This document shows, in pieces, positions 44,437 to 53,311 of a DNA stretch of 64,000 nt (within the stretch, counting starts at the first letter, position 1; every line of letters begins with the position of its first letter). The stretch covers positions 124,001-188,000 of the forward strand of contig NZ_FOEF01000010.1 in NCBI RefSeq assembly GCF_900110575.1. The letters run 5' to 3'. The DNA comes from Amycolatopsis saalfeldensis (GTDB lineage: Bacteria; Actinomycetota; Actinomycetes; Mycobacteriales; Pseudonocardiaceae). Made by a program: the position numbers and the translations under genes. Under the pieces are notes generated by a model. It saw only the letters and a list, made by a program, of their open reading frames with translations, was not told the origin of the DNA and did no database searches.

Positions 44437-45129
44437 ATGACCGGGAAGCCTCGCGGCAGTGATGTGAAGGAGCGGCTCGTCGAAGCCGCGGTGCGCCTGC
44501 TCGCCGACAGCGGCCCCGAAGCGCTCCAGGCCCGCAAGATCGCGGCCGAGGTGGGAGCGTCCACAATGGCCGTCTACACGCACTTCGGCGGGATGGCGGC
44601 CTTGCTGGACGCCGTGGCGTGGGAGGGATTCCGGCGCCTGAGCGCCAATCTCGCGGCGGTGACGCCCACCGAAGACCCGGTGGCCGACCTCCTCGCGATG
44701 TCGCTGGCGTACCGGCACACGGCGAGGCAGCACCCGGAGCTCTTCGCGGTCACCTTCGGCCGCTCGAAAGGCCGGAGCCTGGCCGAGATCGTCGCCTCCG
44801 ATGACCCGAACGAGGGAAGCGCGGCGTTCGGCTACCTGCTGCGCGCCACCGAGCGCGCGATCGAGGCCGGTCGCTTCCACGGCGAGCCGTTCCCGGCCGC
44901 GGCACAGCTCTGGAGCGGGGTGCACGGGTACGTCACGCTGGAGACCGCCGGGCACTTCGGGCAACGTCGGCAGGATGTCGAGGACATCTTGGTGCCACTG
45001 GGGGTGACCCTGGCGATCGGGCTCGGGGACACTCCGGAGGCAGCCCGCCGATCCGGCGAGTCCGGCCTGGCCGGCTGGCACCGGGCGGAAGTGCGCAGCA
45101 GCATGAGGGAGGACGAAGGCAACGCCTGA
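44437..45129 (+). CDS. TetR-family regulator (TetR_C_33-like) of the carotenoid oxygenase
   Basis: The 230-residue protein has the HTH in residues about 10-55 (KERLVEAAVRLLADSGPEALQARKIAAEVGASTMAVYTHFGG). Its C-terminal domain contains AMSLAYRHTARQHPELFAVTFG and the LWSGVHGYVTLETAGHF segment seen in a WHG-type subgroup. It probably binds the twin ATAAC/GTTAT sites and controls both itself and the oxygenase. Ligand unknown. An esterase gene follows 42 bases later and may be cotranscribed. Confidence 0.9.
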   Translation: MTGKPRGSDVKERLVEAAVRLLADSGPEALQARKIAAEVGASTMAVYTHFGGMAALLDAVAWEGFRRLSANLAAVTPTEDPVADLLAMSLAYRHTARQHPELFAVTFGRSKGRSLAEIVASDDPNEGSAAFGYLLRATERAIEAGRFHGEPFPAAAQLWSGVHGYVTLETAGHFGQRRQDVEDILVPLGVTLAIGLGDTPEAARRSGESGLAGWHRAEVRSSMREDEGNA

Positions 45130-45171
45130 GCGCCGAGCCGCGTCCTAACGGGTGTGGGGGACGGAGACCAG

Positions 45172-46092
45172 GTGCGCGAAACGGACGAACCCGCGACGAA
45201 CCGGCGGTGGATGAGCCGCCGGTCGGCGCTGATCGCGGGTGCCTCGGGACTCGGCGTGGCCGGGCTGGCCGTGGGGACGGCCACCGGCGCCGTGCCGTTC
45301 AGCCAAGCGCTGCAACGGGTGCTGGGCGTCGCATCGTCCACTCCGGTCACCCAGCTCGGCAGCAGGCGGGTGGAGCGGGTGTATTCGGCCGCGCGTGGGC
45401 GAAATGTCGACCTGGTGTTGCTGCTGCCGAGCAAGAAGCCGCCGCCTGGCCTGCCGATGTCACTGATGCTGCACGGCCTCCACGGCAGCGCGCGCAACGC
45501 CGCCCCGAGCGGCCTGCTGAAGCAGCTGGCGAGCGACGTCGCCCGCAAGGCCGTGCCCGCGTACGGCTACGTCGCGGTCGACGGCGGTGACAACTACTGG
45601 CACCAGGTCCGCCCCGGCGACGACCCGATGGCGATGCTGCTGGAAGAGGTTCCGCAGTGGCTGCGCGCCCGCGGTTTGGGCGGCCCGGACGGTCTGCCGT
45701 TCGCCTGCGCGGGCGTCTCTATGGGCGGCTTCGGCGCCATGCTGTACGGCCGCCGCCGCAACGAACGCCGTCAGCCGCCCGAAGCCGTCGCGGCCATTTC
45801 GCCCGCGCTCATCACGTCGTGGCCGGAAATGGCGAAGCGCCACATCTTCACCGGCATGACCGACTGGACGTCGCTGGACCCGCTCCGTCACCTCACCGCG
45901 CTGCAGGGCATCCCGACGGCCGTGTGGTGCGGCACCGAGGACTCGTTCATCACCGGGGTGCGCCGGTACATCGCGGCCACCCACCCCGCCATCGGCTACA
46001 CCGCGAAGGGCAAGCACAGCGACACGTTTTTCCACTCGGTGGTGCCGAGCCTGGTGAGCTTCGTCGGCAAGCACCTGCCCCGCGCGGCCTGA
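45172..46092 (+). CDS. Secreted esterase-like alpha/beta hydrolase
   Basis: GTG with GGAG at the right distance is preferred; a GTG 18 bases earlier is in frame. The 306-residue protein starts RETDEPATNRRWMSRRSALIAGASG, a twin-Arg-like signal with two Arg-pairs before a hydrophobic stretch. The hydrolase fold has SLMLHGLHGSARN (oxyanion strand), the nucleophile in CAGVSMGGFGAML, Asp in WCGTEDSF and His in KGKHSDTFFH. It resembles the antigen-85/esterase-D group (mycolyl-transferase-like fold), but its substrate is unknown. Confidence 0.83.
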   Translation: MRETDEPATNRRWMSRRSALIAGASGLGVAGLAVGTATGAVPFSQALQRVLGVASSTPVTQLGSRRVERVYSAARGRNVDLVLLLPSKKPPPGLPMSLMLHGLHGSARNAAPSGLLKQLASDVARKAVPAYGYVAVDGGDNYWHQVRPGDDPMAMLLEEVPQWLRARGLGGPDGLPFACAGVSMGGFGAMLYGRRRNERRQPPEAVAAISPALITSWPEMAKRHIFTGMTDWTSLDPLRHLTALQGIPTAVWCGTEDSFITGVRRYIAATHPAIGYTAKGKHSDTFFHSVVPSLVSFVGKHLPRAA

Positions 46093-46096
46093 GGGG

Positions 46097-46513
46097 TCAG
46101 GAAGAGACCCAGCGGCCGACGACCGAGATCAGCCAGAAGCCGACCATCGTCGCGACCACGAAGAGGGTGGCCCAGCGCAGCTGCAACGGGCGGCTGTCCG
46201 CGGCGCGCAGCAGGCGCAGGAAGTACCAGGCGCCGGCGAACAACGGGATCGGGATGAGCGGCAGCGCCGAAAGCCGGGTCCCGACCGCGACCAGGCAGAC
46301 CGCCGCGAAAACCGCCAGCATGACGGTGGAAGCGCGGTAGAGCCACGGGCAGCGGGCCAGCACCGAGGCCACGACCCGCTCGCTCAGCTCGACAATGCCG
46401 ACGGAGCGGCCCGAGGGCTCGTCGGTCTCAACGGGTACCACAGCATCGGCCGGTTCGACGGTCGTGTTGTCCCCGGGGGCTGCGGTCAGCGGCACGGTTG
46501 TCATCCACTCCAT
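46097..46513 (-). CDS. Small membrane protein with two or three helices
   Basis: The 138-residue protein has a soluble N-terminus of about 55 residues and hydrophobic segments at STVMLAVFAAVCLVAVGTRL, LPLIPIPLFAGAWYFLRLL and WATLFVVATMVGFWLISVV. No family is recognised. The start is uncertain: ATG at 46513 (EWMTTVPLT) is listed, ATG at 46504 has a GGAG only 3 bases upstream. It converges on the esterase gene 4 bases away. Confidence 0.65.
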   Translation of the reverse strand: MEWMTTVPLTAAPGDNTTVEPADAVVPVETDEPSGRSVGIVELSERVVASVLARCPWLYRASTVMLAVFAAVCLVAVGTRLSALPLIPIPLFAGAWYFLRLLRAADSRPLQLRWATLFVVATMVGFWLISVVGRWVSS

Positions 46514-46563
46514 TATCGCGCCTGCCGCGAACACCTCGTCAGCGGACTCCTATAACGCAGAAC

Positions 46564-46602
46564 TCCGCGGCCACCCGGGCGACAAAACCGGGCGGCCGCG
46601 GA
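46564..46602 (-). terminator. Terminator downstream of clpX
   Basis: Fifteen-base arms (46564-46578, 46588-46602) pair except for one mismatch around a 9-base loop, 8 bases after the clpX stop. No T run, so termination may be partial. Confidence 0.6.
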
Positions 46603-46609
46603 ACTGCGA

Positions 46610-47905
46610 TCAGGCCGACTTCTCGCCACGCTCGCTGCGCGCGCGGCGGGAGGGCTGCCGCGCCACGATCGTGGGATTCACGTTCTCCCGGACCGTCTGC
46701 TCGGTGATCACGACCTTCGCCACGTCGTCGCGGCTCGGGATGTCGTACATCACCGGCTGGAGGACCTCTTCCATGATCGCGCGCAGGCCGCGGGCACCGG
46801 TGCCCCGCAGCACCGCCTGGTCGGCGATCGCCTCCAGCGCGGTCTTGGTGAACTCCAGCTCGACGTTGTCCATCTCGAAGAGCTTCATGTACTGCTTCAC
46901 CAGCGCGTTGCGTGGCTGGGTGAGGATCGAGACCAGCGACTCCTTGTCCAGGTGGTTCACCGTGGCGACCACCGGGAGGCGGCCGATGAACTCCGGGATG
47001 AGGCCGAACTTGATCAGGTCCTCGGGCATCGTCTCGGAGAAGACGTCACTGCCCTCGATCTCGGCCTTGGTGCGGATCTCCGCGCCGAAGCCGAGGCCGC
47101 GCTTGCCCACGCGCTCGTTGATGATCTTCTCCAGCCCGGCGAACGCGCCGGCCACGATGAACAGCACGTTCGTCGTGTCGATCTGGATGAACTCCTGGTG
47201 CGGGTGCTTGCGCCCGCCCTGCGGCGGCACCGACGCCGTGGTCCCCTCGAGGATCTTCAGCAGCGCCTGCTGCACACCCTCGCCGGAGACGTCACGCGTG
47301 ATCGACGGGTTCTCCGACTTGCGGGCGATCTTGTCGACCTCGTCGATGTAGATGATGCCCGTCTCGGCGCGCTTGACGTCGTAGTCGGCCGCCTGGATCA
47401 GCTTCAGGAGGATGTTCTCGACGTCCTCGCCGACATACCCGGCCTCGGTCAGCGCCGTGGCGTCCGCGATGGCGAACGGCACGTTCAGCAGCTTCGCCAG
47501 CGTCTGCGCGAGGTAGGTCTTGCCGCAGCCGGTGGGGCCGAGCATCAGGATGTTGGACTTCGCCAGCTCGACCGGCTCGTCCTTGGAGTCCTTGGGCCCG
47601 GCCTTGTCGTCGGCCTGGATGCGCTTGTAGTGGTTGTAGACCGCGACGGCCAGCGTCTTCTTCGCGTCGTCCTGGCCGATGATGTACTGCTCGAGGAACT
47701 CGTGGATGTCGGCGGGCTTCGGCAGCTCGTCGAGCTTCACGTCGCCGGCTTCGGCCAGCTCCTCTTCGATGATCTCGTTGCAGAGGTCGATGCACTCATC
47801 GCAGATGTAGACCCCGGGGCCGGCGATGAGCTTCTTCACCTGCTTTTGGCTCTTCCCGCAGAAAGAACATTTCAGCAGGTCGCCGCCGTCACCGATCCGT
47901 GCCAT
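46610..47905 (-). CDS. clpX: ATP-dependent Clp protease ATP-binding subunit ClpX
   Basis: ClpX unfolds substrates and threads them into ClpP. The 431-residue protein has the N-terminal zinc domain (Cys 13, 16, 35, 38), Walker A GPTGCGKT at 123-130, Walker B GIIYIDEVDKIA, the pore loop GYVGEDVE, the ClpP-binding loop containing LGFGAE (IGF-like) and sensor arginines in ALVKQY/RGTGARGLR. It lies downstream of clpP2 but behind a terminator and a 226-bp gap, so it likely has its own promoter. Confidence 0.97.
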   Translation of the reverse strand: MARIGDGGDLLKCSFCGKSQKQVKKLIAGPGVYICDECIDLCNEIIEEELAEAGDVKLDELPKPADIHEFLEQYIIGQDDAKKTLAVAVYNHYKRIQADDKAGPKDSKDEPVELAKSNILMLGPTGCGKTYLAQTLAKLLNVPFAIADATALTEAGYVGEDVENILLKLIQAADYDVKRAETGIIYIDEVDKIARKSENPSITRDVSGEGVQQALLKILEGTTASVPPQGGRKHPHQEFIQIDTTNVLFIVAGAFAGLEKIINERVGKRGLGFGAEIRTKAEIEGSDVFSETMPEDLIKFGLIPEFIGRLPVVATVNHLDKESLVSILTQPRNALVKQYMKLFEMDNVELEFTKTALEAIADQAVLRGTGARGLRAIMEEVLQPVMYDIPSRDDVAKVVITEQTVRENVNPTIVARQPSRRARSERGEKSA

Positions 47906-48087
47906 GGCCGTTGACCTCGTCCCCTCCGGTGCGCGAAACACGCACCTGACACTTCGCTCGCCGCCCCGGCCGCTGCCCGATCGCACCGGGGCCTCACGCA
48001 TTGCCACTGACGGTACCCGTCCGGAGCCGCGAGCGGGAACACCCGCAGCCCCTACCGGGCACGTAGGGCTCGACACTAGACCAGGAA

Positions 48088-48121
48088 ACCGGTACGTGTC
48101 GTCACTCCGACACGCACCGGT
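48088..48121 (-). terminator. Terminator downstream of clpP2
   Basis: Fourteen-base arms (48088-48101, 48108-48121) pair at 13 positions around TCACTC, starting 11 bases after the clpP2 stop; GTTTCC follows on the minus strand. It separates clpP1-clpP2 from clpX. The remaining 182 bases before clpX probably hold the clpX promoter. Confidence 0.65.
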
Positions 48122-48131
48122 CCCGGGTGAA

Positions 48132-48785
48132 TCAGATGGCCGAGGCCTTCCGGTACGGAAGCACCTCGTCGATCAGGCCGTAGGCCTTGGCCTCCTCGGC
48201 GGTGAGGATCTTGTCCCGCTCGATGTCGGCCTTGATCTGGTCCGGCTCCTTGTTGGTGTGCTTGGCCAGGATGACCTCCATCTGGCGCCGCACCCGCTGG
48301 ATCTCGTTGGCCTGGATCTCCAGGTCGGAAACCTGCCCGTACGTGCCCTCGGTGGCCGGCTGGTGGATCAGCACGCGGGCGTTCGGCAGCGCCATGCGCT
48401 TGCCGGGGGTGCCCGCCGCCAGCAGCACCGCGGCGGCCGAGGCGGCCTGGCCGAGGCACACGGTGGAGATGTCCGGGCGGATGTACTGCATGGTGTCGTA
48501 GATCGCCATCAGCGACGTGAACGACCCGCCCGGGGAGTTGATGTAGATGCTGATGTCGCGGTCCGGGTCCTCGTGCTCGAGGTGCAGCAGCTGGGCCATT
48601 ACGTCGTTCGCCGACGCGTCGTCCACCTGCACCCCGAGGAAGATCGTCCGCTCCTCGTACAGCTTGTTGTACGGGTTGGACTCCTTCACGCCGTAGCTGG
48701 TGCGCTCGACGTAGGAGGGCAGGATGTACCGCGACTGCGGGGTCTGCGGAGCCCGGAAGTCACCCGGGAGCCGGAAATTGCTCAT
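48132..48785 (-). CDS. clpP2: ClpP protease subunit 2
   Basis: The 217-residue peptidase has Ser 116 (LGQAASAAAVLL), His 141 (RVLIHQPATEG) and Asp 191 (IERDKILTAEEA) as the triad. The N-terminal region is longer than in ClpP1 and starts MSNFRLPGDFRAPQTPQSRY. In actinobacteria ClpP1 and ClpP2 form a mixed tetradecamer with one heptamer of each. The gap to clpP1 is 25 bases, so the two are cotranscribed. Confidence 0.96.
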   Translation of the reverse strand: MSNFRLPGDFRAPQTPQSRYILPSYVERTSYGVKESNPYNKLYEERTIFLGVQVDDASANDVMAQLLHLEHEDPDRDISIYINSPGGSFTSLMAIYDTMQYIRPDISTVCLGQAASAAAVLLAAGTPGKRMALPNARVLIHQPATEGTYGQVSDLEIQANEIQRVRRQMEVILAKHTNKEPDQIKADIERDKILTAEEAKAYGLIDEVLPYRKASAI

Positions 48786-48810
48786 GAGAGGTCTCCTGTG
48801 TGCTTCGCGC

Positions 48811-49422
48811 TCAGTTGGTCGGGTTGAGGCCGTTGCCGTCGCCGCGGCTCAGCACGTGGTCGACGAAGCCGTAGTCCTTCGCCTCCTGCGCGGTGAACCA
48901 GCGGTCGCGGTCGCCGTCCGCGATGATCTGCTCGGTGGTCTGCCCGGTCTGCTCGGCCGTGATCTTGGCCAGCTCCTGCTTCCACTTGTTGAACAGATCG
49001 GCCTGGATCGCGATGTCCGAGGCCGTGCCGCCGACACCCGCCGACGGCTGGTGCATCAGGATCCTGGCGTGCGGGAGCGCGTACCGCTTGCCCGGCGTGC
49101 CCGAGGAGAGCAGGAACTGCCCCATCGAGGCCGCCATGCCCATGGCGTAGGTCGCCACGTCCGGCTTGATCAGCTGCATGGTGTCGTAGATGGCGAACCC
49201 GGCGGTGACCGAGCCGCCCGGGGAGTTGATGTAGAACCGGATGTCGGACTCGGCGTCGTCCGCGTCGAGCAGCAACAGCTGCGCGGTGATCCGGTTGGCG
49301 ATCTCGTCGTTGACCTCGGAGCCGAGGACGACGATGCGCTCCTGGAGCAACCGCTCGAACACCGAGTCGGTGAGGGTCAGCCCCGCGGTGCCGGTCCGCC
49401 CCTCGGGCATGTGCTGCTTCAC
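48811..49422 (-). CDS. clpP1: ClpP protease subunit 1
   Basis: The 203-residue peptidase has Ser 99 (YAMGMAASMGQFLLSSG), His 124 (RILMHQPSAGVGG) and an Asp in DGDRDRWFTAQEA. GTG start at MKQHMPEGRTG with AGGCAG upstream; an ATG four codons in is a less likely start. It partners ClpP2. The promoter region upstream is 138 bases long and contains the tig terminator. Confidence 0.96.
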   Translation of the reverse strand: MKQHMPEGRTGTAGLTLTDSVFERLLQERIVVLGSEVNDEIANRITAQLLLLDADDAESDIRFYINSPGGSVTAGFAIYDTMQLIKPDVATYAMGMAASMGQFLLSSGTPGKRYALPHARILMHQPSAGVGGTASDIAIQADLFNKWKQELAKITAEQTGQTTEQIIADGDRDRWFTAQEAKDYGFVDHVLSRGDGNGLNPTN

Positions 49423-49509
49423 GTCTGCCTGCCTTTTCGCCGGCGGCCGCCCTGTGTCGAACCGGGCGCCGCTGTCGTGTTCAGATGCCTACCTAACACC
49501 CGACCCTAA

Positions 49510-49551
49510 CGAACTTGGGCGGTGCAGAATGCCTGACACCGCCCAAGTTCG
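49510..49551 (-). terminator. Perfect hairpin between tig and clpP1
   Basis: Perfect 14-bp arms (CGAACTTGGGCGGT at 49510-49523 and its complement at 49538-49551) enclose a 14-base loop, 9 bases after the tig stop. The stem is followed by GTTAGGGTCGGG, not a T run. It most likely ends tig transcripts or processes them, giving clpP1-clpP2 independent control. Confidence 0.65.
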
Positions 49552-49560
49552 CTTACAGCT

Positions 49561-50967
49561 TCACTCCGCCGGGGTCTTGGCCGCTTCCTCGGTGACCTGC
49601 GTCTCCTCGACGGTCCCTTCGACCACCGCGGGGGTGTCGGCCTCGTCGCCGGCGCCGAACAGCTCCGAGAGGTCGACCTCCTCGCCCGAGGCGTTCTTCA
49701 CCGTGGTGCCGCGGACCACCGAGGCGAGCGCCTTGCCGCGGCGCACGTCGGCGTAGATCGCGGTCAGCTGGCCCGACTGCTGGGCGCGCTGCACGTACTC
49801 GTCCGGGCTGACGCCGAAGCGCTGGGCCTGGTACATGATCCGCTCGGTGAGCTCGGCGTCGTTGACCGACGTCTGCTCCTTGTCGGCGATGGTGTCCAGC
49901 AGCAGCTGCGTGCGGACGGCCTTCTCCGACTCCTCCTGGACCTCGGCGTTGAACTCGTCCAGCGTGCGGCCCTCGGCCTCGAGCGCCTTCGCGAACTGCT
50001 CCTCGTCGTGGTCGAACGGGTGCACCGCGTCGTGCTTGCGGTTCTCGATCTCGCCCTCGAGCACCTTCTCCGGGATCGGCACCTCGGTGCGCTCCAGGAG
50101 GATGTCGAGGACCTGGTCGCGAGCCTGCACGCCCTGCTGCATCTTCTTGACCCGGGCGAGGCGCTCGCTCAGGTCGGCCTTCAGCTCGTCGATCGTGTCG
50201 AACTCGCTGGCCAGCTGGGCGAACTCGTCGTCGGCCTCGGGCAGCTCGCGCTGCTTGACCGACTGGACGGTGACGGTCACCTCGGCGTCCTTGCCGGCGT
50301 GGTCGCCGGCGACGAGCTGGGTGGTGAACGTCTTGGTGTCGCCGGCGCTCGCGCCGATGATCGCCTCGTCGATGCCGTCCACGAGCTGGCCGGAGCCGAT
50401 CTCGTAGGACAGGCCGCTGGTGGAGGCCTCCTCCACGGTCTCGCCGTCGACGGTCGCCGACAGGTCGACGGAGACGAAGTCGCCGTTCTCGGCCGGGCGC
50501 TCGACACCGGTGAGGGTGCCGAAGCGGGCGCGCAGCTCGTCCAGCTGCTCGGCGACCTCCGTGTCGGTGGTCTCGACGTCGTCGACGCTGATCTCAAGAC
50601 CTTCGAGGTCCGGCAGCTCGATCTCCGGCCGCACGTCCACCTCGGCGGTGAACTCGAGCACCTCGCGGTCCTCGATCTTGGTCACCTCGAACTCGGGCTG
50701 GCCCAGCGTGCGGACCTCCCCGGCGCGGACGGCCTCGATGTACTTGGCCGGGATGGCCTCGTTGACGACCTCGTCGAGCACCGGCGCACGGCCGATCCGG
50801 CTTTCCAGGACGCGAGCGGGCGCCTTGCCGGGCCGGAAGCCCGGGATGCGCACCTGCTGGGCGATCTTGCGGTAGGCGCGGTCGAAGTTCGGCTTGAGCT
50901 CGTCGAACGGCACCTCGACATTGATCTTGACTCGCGTCGGGCTGAGCTGCTCGACGGTGCTCTTCAA
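49561..50967 (-). CDS. tig: Trigger factor (ribosome-associated chaperone/PPIase)
   Basis: Trigger factor binds nascent chains at the ribosome exit tunnel. The listed TTG start (KSTVEQLSPTRVKINVEVP) has GAGGAG 7 bases upstream; an ATG or GTG at that place is absent. The 468-residue protein has the ribosome-binding loop GFRPGKAP at 43-50, a FKBP-like domain (about 150-235; NGDFVSVDLSATVDGE), the C-terminal helical chaperone cradle and an acidic tail rich in Glu, Thr and Val. Downstream order clpP1-clpP2-clpX is conserved across bacteria. Confidence 0.95.
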   Translation of the reverse strand: MKSTVEQLSPTRVKINVEVPFDELKPNFDRAYRKIAQQVRIPGFRPGKAPARVLESRIGRAPVLDEVVNEAIPAKYIEAVRAGEVRTLGQPEFEVTKIEDREVLEFTAEVDVRPEIELPDLEGLEISVDDVETTDTEVAEQLDELRARFGTLTGVERPAENGDFVSVDLSATVDGETVEEASTSGLSYEIGSGQLVDGIDEAIIGASAGDTKTFTTQLVAGDHAGKDAEVTVTVQSVKQRELPEADDEFAQLASEFDTIDELKADLSERLARVKKMQQGVQARDQVLDILLERTEVPIPEKVLEGEIENRKHDAVHPFDHDEEQFAKALEAEGRTLDEFNAEVQEESEKAVRTQLLLDTIADKEQTSVNDAELTERIMYQAQRFGVSPDEYVQRAQQSGQLTAIYADVRRGKALASVVRGTTVKNASGEEVDLSELFGAGDEADTPAVVEGTVEETQVTEEAAKTPAE

Positions 50968-51298
50968 GGTCTTCTCCTCGAGCGGTAAACGATGGGGTTG
51001 GACAATCCGCGGATTGGCCCCGGTCACCTGCAGACCGGGACGACCGAGTCTAGGCCAGGGGTGCGGGCGGACCTGGTCGGGGGCCACCGGACAACCTTGC
51101 CGAGCAGCGGCAGAGCGCCTGCACCGGCGCACACGGCGGCTGGGCGGGAGCCGCTGCCCACAGTACGTGCGCCGCGGCCGCCGTCACGCCGGCGCGGATT
51201 CCCGGCAGGCCCCGCGGGAAAGCCGATGTACAAATGCCGTCCGATTGTCTAGCGTGTCACCGCTCGACCAGGAGCGCTCAAGGCGAGGAGCCCGCCGG
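50968..51298. other. 331-bp region without a gene between tig and the desaturase fusion
   Basis: No coding frame or tRNA fold was found. The tig-proximal part holds a perfect 14-bp palindrome, CAATCCGCGGATTG (51003-51016), and an inverted repeat CCGGTC-N7-GACCGG (51020-51038); both are about 40-70 bases upstream of the tig start, a fair position for regulator binding. The right part should contain the promoter of the desaturase fusion gene. Confidence 0.5.
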
Positions 51299-53293
51299 AT
51301 GCCCGTCGTCGACAGCCGCCCGCCCGGAGCCGGGGAACGCGGGCCCGCCACGGTCCCCGGCCCGCGGATCGCCCTGCCCCCGGTGTCACTCCCCGCGCTC
51401 GCGTTGTTCCTCGGCGGGCTCGCGCTGTGGGCCACCGCCACCTGGCTGCTGCTGGCGGGCCTCGCGTCGCCCTGGCTGACCGTTCCGCTGCACGTGCTCG
51501 CCACCTTCACCATGTTCACCGTCGCGCACGAGTCGGCGCACCACACGGCCGGCAGGCTGACCTGGCTGAACGAGGTCCTCGGCCGGCTTTCGACGCTGTT
51601 CGTCGCCGCCTACGGCTCGTTCCCGCTGTTCCGCTCGCTGCACCTCAGCAGCCATCACCACGCCGCGAACCCCGGGCCGGACGCGTGGGTGACGCAGGGC
51701 CACTGGTGGCAGCTGCCGTTCCGCTGGCTGACGATCGACTTCCGCTTCGCGCGCCGCCTCCCCCAGCACCTCCGCGGCCGCCCGGCCGCGGAGCGCGCCG
51801 AAGGACTGGTCGCGCTGGCCGCGTTCACCGCGCTGGCGACGGTGCTGGTCGCCACCGGGTACGGCTGGGAGCTGCTGGTGGTCTACCTGATCCCGCAACG
51901 GCTGGGGCTCGGGCTGATGATGTGGTGGTTCGGCTGGCTGCCGCACCACGCGGCCCAGGCCGCGGAGGGCCCTGCCGGCTCCTCGCCGCTGCGGGCGAGC
52001 CTGAGGTGGCTGGCGAAACCGGTGCTGCTGCACCGGAATTACCACCTGCAGCACCAGCTGCGCCCGGTCGTCCCGTTCCACCGCTACCTGCGCACGCGCG
52101 ACGGTCGTGAGCTGACCACGACGGAACACCGCGCGTGGCGCCGGCTGACGAAGAGCTTCGCCGAACCGCCCGCGCCGGAGCCCGGCCCGCGGCGGTTCCA
52201 CCGGTTGCGGGTGGACCACGTCGAGCCCACGGGCGAGGACGCCGTGGCGATCACCTTCGCCGTGCCGGACCAGCTGCGCGAGACGTTCCGGCACCGGCCC
52301 GGCCAGCACGTGGCGGTTCGGGCCCTGATCGGCGGGATGCCGGTGCGGCGCACGTACTCGATCTGCTCCGCCGCGGAGAGCGGCCTGCTGCGCATCGCGG
52401 TGCGGCGGCGTGACGGCGGGGCGTTCTCCACGTACGCCAACTCGCAGCTGCGGCCCGGCGATCAGCTGGACGTGCTGCCGCCTTCGGGCGGGTTCACGCT
52501 GACGCCCGTGCCAGCCCGAACCGCGCACTACGTCGCGCTCGCGGCGGGCAGCGGCATCACGCCGGTGCTGTCGATCCTCGCGACGGCGCTGCGCGACGAG
52601 CCGCACAGCCGCGCGACCTTGCTGTTCGTCAACACCTCCGGCGCCACCACGATGTTCGCCGACGAGATCGGCGCGCTGGCGCGGCAGTGGGCGGGACGGC
52701 TGCACGTCATCCACTACCGCACCGACGAGCGCGACCCGGACCTGCACACGCACCGCCCGGTCCGGCACCTCGACACCGTCGGCGAGGCGCTGGCGATCTC
52801 GCACGAGCGTTACCTCAGCGGCCGCCTCGACGGCACCCGGCTGCGCGCGCTGCTGCAGAACCGGCTGCACCCGGCGAAGGTCGACCGCTGGTTCCTGTGC
52901 GGTCCCCGCGGCCTGCTGGACCTGGTCCGGCGGACGCTGGCGGAGAACTACGTGCCGGACGAGGACGTCCACTTCGAACTGTTCGCGGGAGCGCCCGCGC
53001 GCCGGCCGCAGGGGGCGCCGGCCGAGCTGTCGGTGACTGTGGGGAAGCTGACCAGCACGGTGGTCACGAAGCCGGGCGAGACCGTGCTGGACGCTTCGCT
53101 GCGCGCGGGCCTCGACGTGCCGTACTCCTGCACCGGCGGCGCGTGTGGCAGCTGTGTCGCGAAGCTGGTGCGCGGCCGCGTCGACATGGACGTGCGTTAC
53201 GCCCTCACCGAAGCCGACGTCGTGGAGAACCGCATCCTGACCTGCCGCGCCCGGCCGACCACCGCCGAACTGGCCGTCGACTACGACCGCTGA
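51299..53293 (+). CDS. Three-domain fusion: membrane fatty-acid desaturase, FAD/NAD(P) reductase and [2Fe-2S] ferredoxin
   Basis: The ATG follows GCGAGGAG. Residues about 30-285 are a membrane di-iron desaturase/hydroxylase domain with His boxes HESAHH (77-82), HLSSHHH (115-121) and HRNYHLQH (245-252). Residues about 300-520 are a ferredoxin-NADP-reductase-like domain with FAD motif RTYSIC (351-356) and NAD(P) motif GSGITP (417-422); the C-terminal CGPRGLLD belongs to it. Residues about 575-664 are a plant-type ferredoxin with Cys 611, 616, 619 and 649. One chain thus holds the whole electron path NAD(P)H to FAD to Fe-S to di-iron centre. Substrate unknown: acyl lipid or carotenoid are possible. 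Confidence 0.88.
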   Translation: MPVVDSRPPGAGERGPATVPGPRIALPPVSLPALALFLGGLALWATATWLLLAGLASPWLTVPLHVLATFTMFTVAHESAHHTAGRLTWLNEVLGRLSTLFVAAYGSFPLFRSLHLSSHHHAANPGPDAWVTQGHWWQLPFRWLTIDFRFARRLPQHLRGRPAAERAEGLVALAAFTALATVLVATGYGWELLVVYLIPQRLGLGLMMWWFGWLPHHAAQAAEGPAGSSPLRASLRWLAKPVLLHRNYHLQHQLRPVVPFHRYLRTRDGRELTTTEHRAWRRLTKSFAEPPAPEPGPRRFHRLRVDHVEPTGEDAVAITFAVPDQLRETFRHRPGQHVAVRALIGGMPVRRTYSICSAAESGLLRIAVRRRDGGAFSTYANSQLRPGDQLDVLPPSGGFTLTPVPARTAHYVALAAGSGITPVLSILATALRDEPHSRATLLFVNTSGATTMFADEIGALARQWAGRLHVIHYRTDERDPDLHTHRPVRHLDTVGEALAISHERYLSGRLDGTRLRALLQNRLHPAKVDRWFLCGPRGLLDLVRRTLAENYVPDEDVHFELFAGAPARRPQGAPAELSVTVGKLTSTVVTKPGETVLDASLRAGLDVPYSCTGGACGSCVAKLVRGRVDMDVRYALTEADVVENRILTCRARPTTAELAVDYDR

Positions 53294-53311
53294 ACCGGTA
53301 CGGTCCCGGTC

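Noticed and set aside
50968..51298. tRNA gene upstream of tig
   Set aside because: No cloverleaf with T-loop or D-loop consensus could be drawn; the palindromes there do not form tRNA arms.
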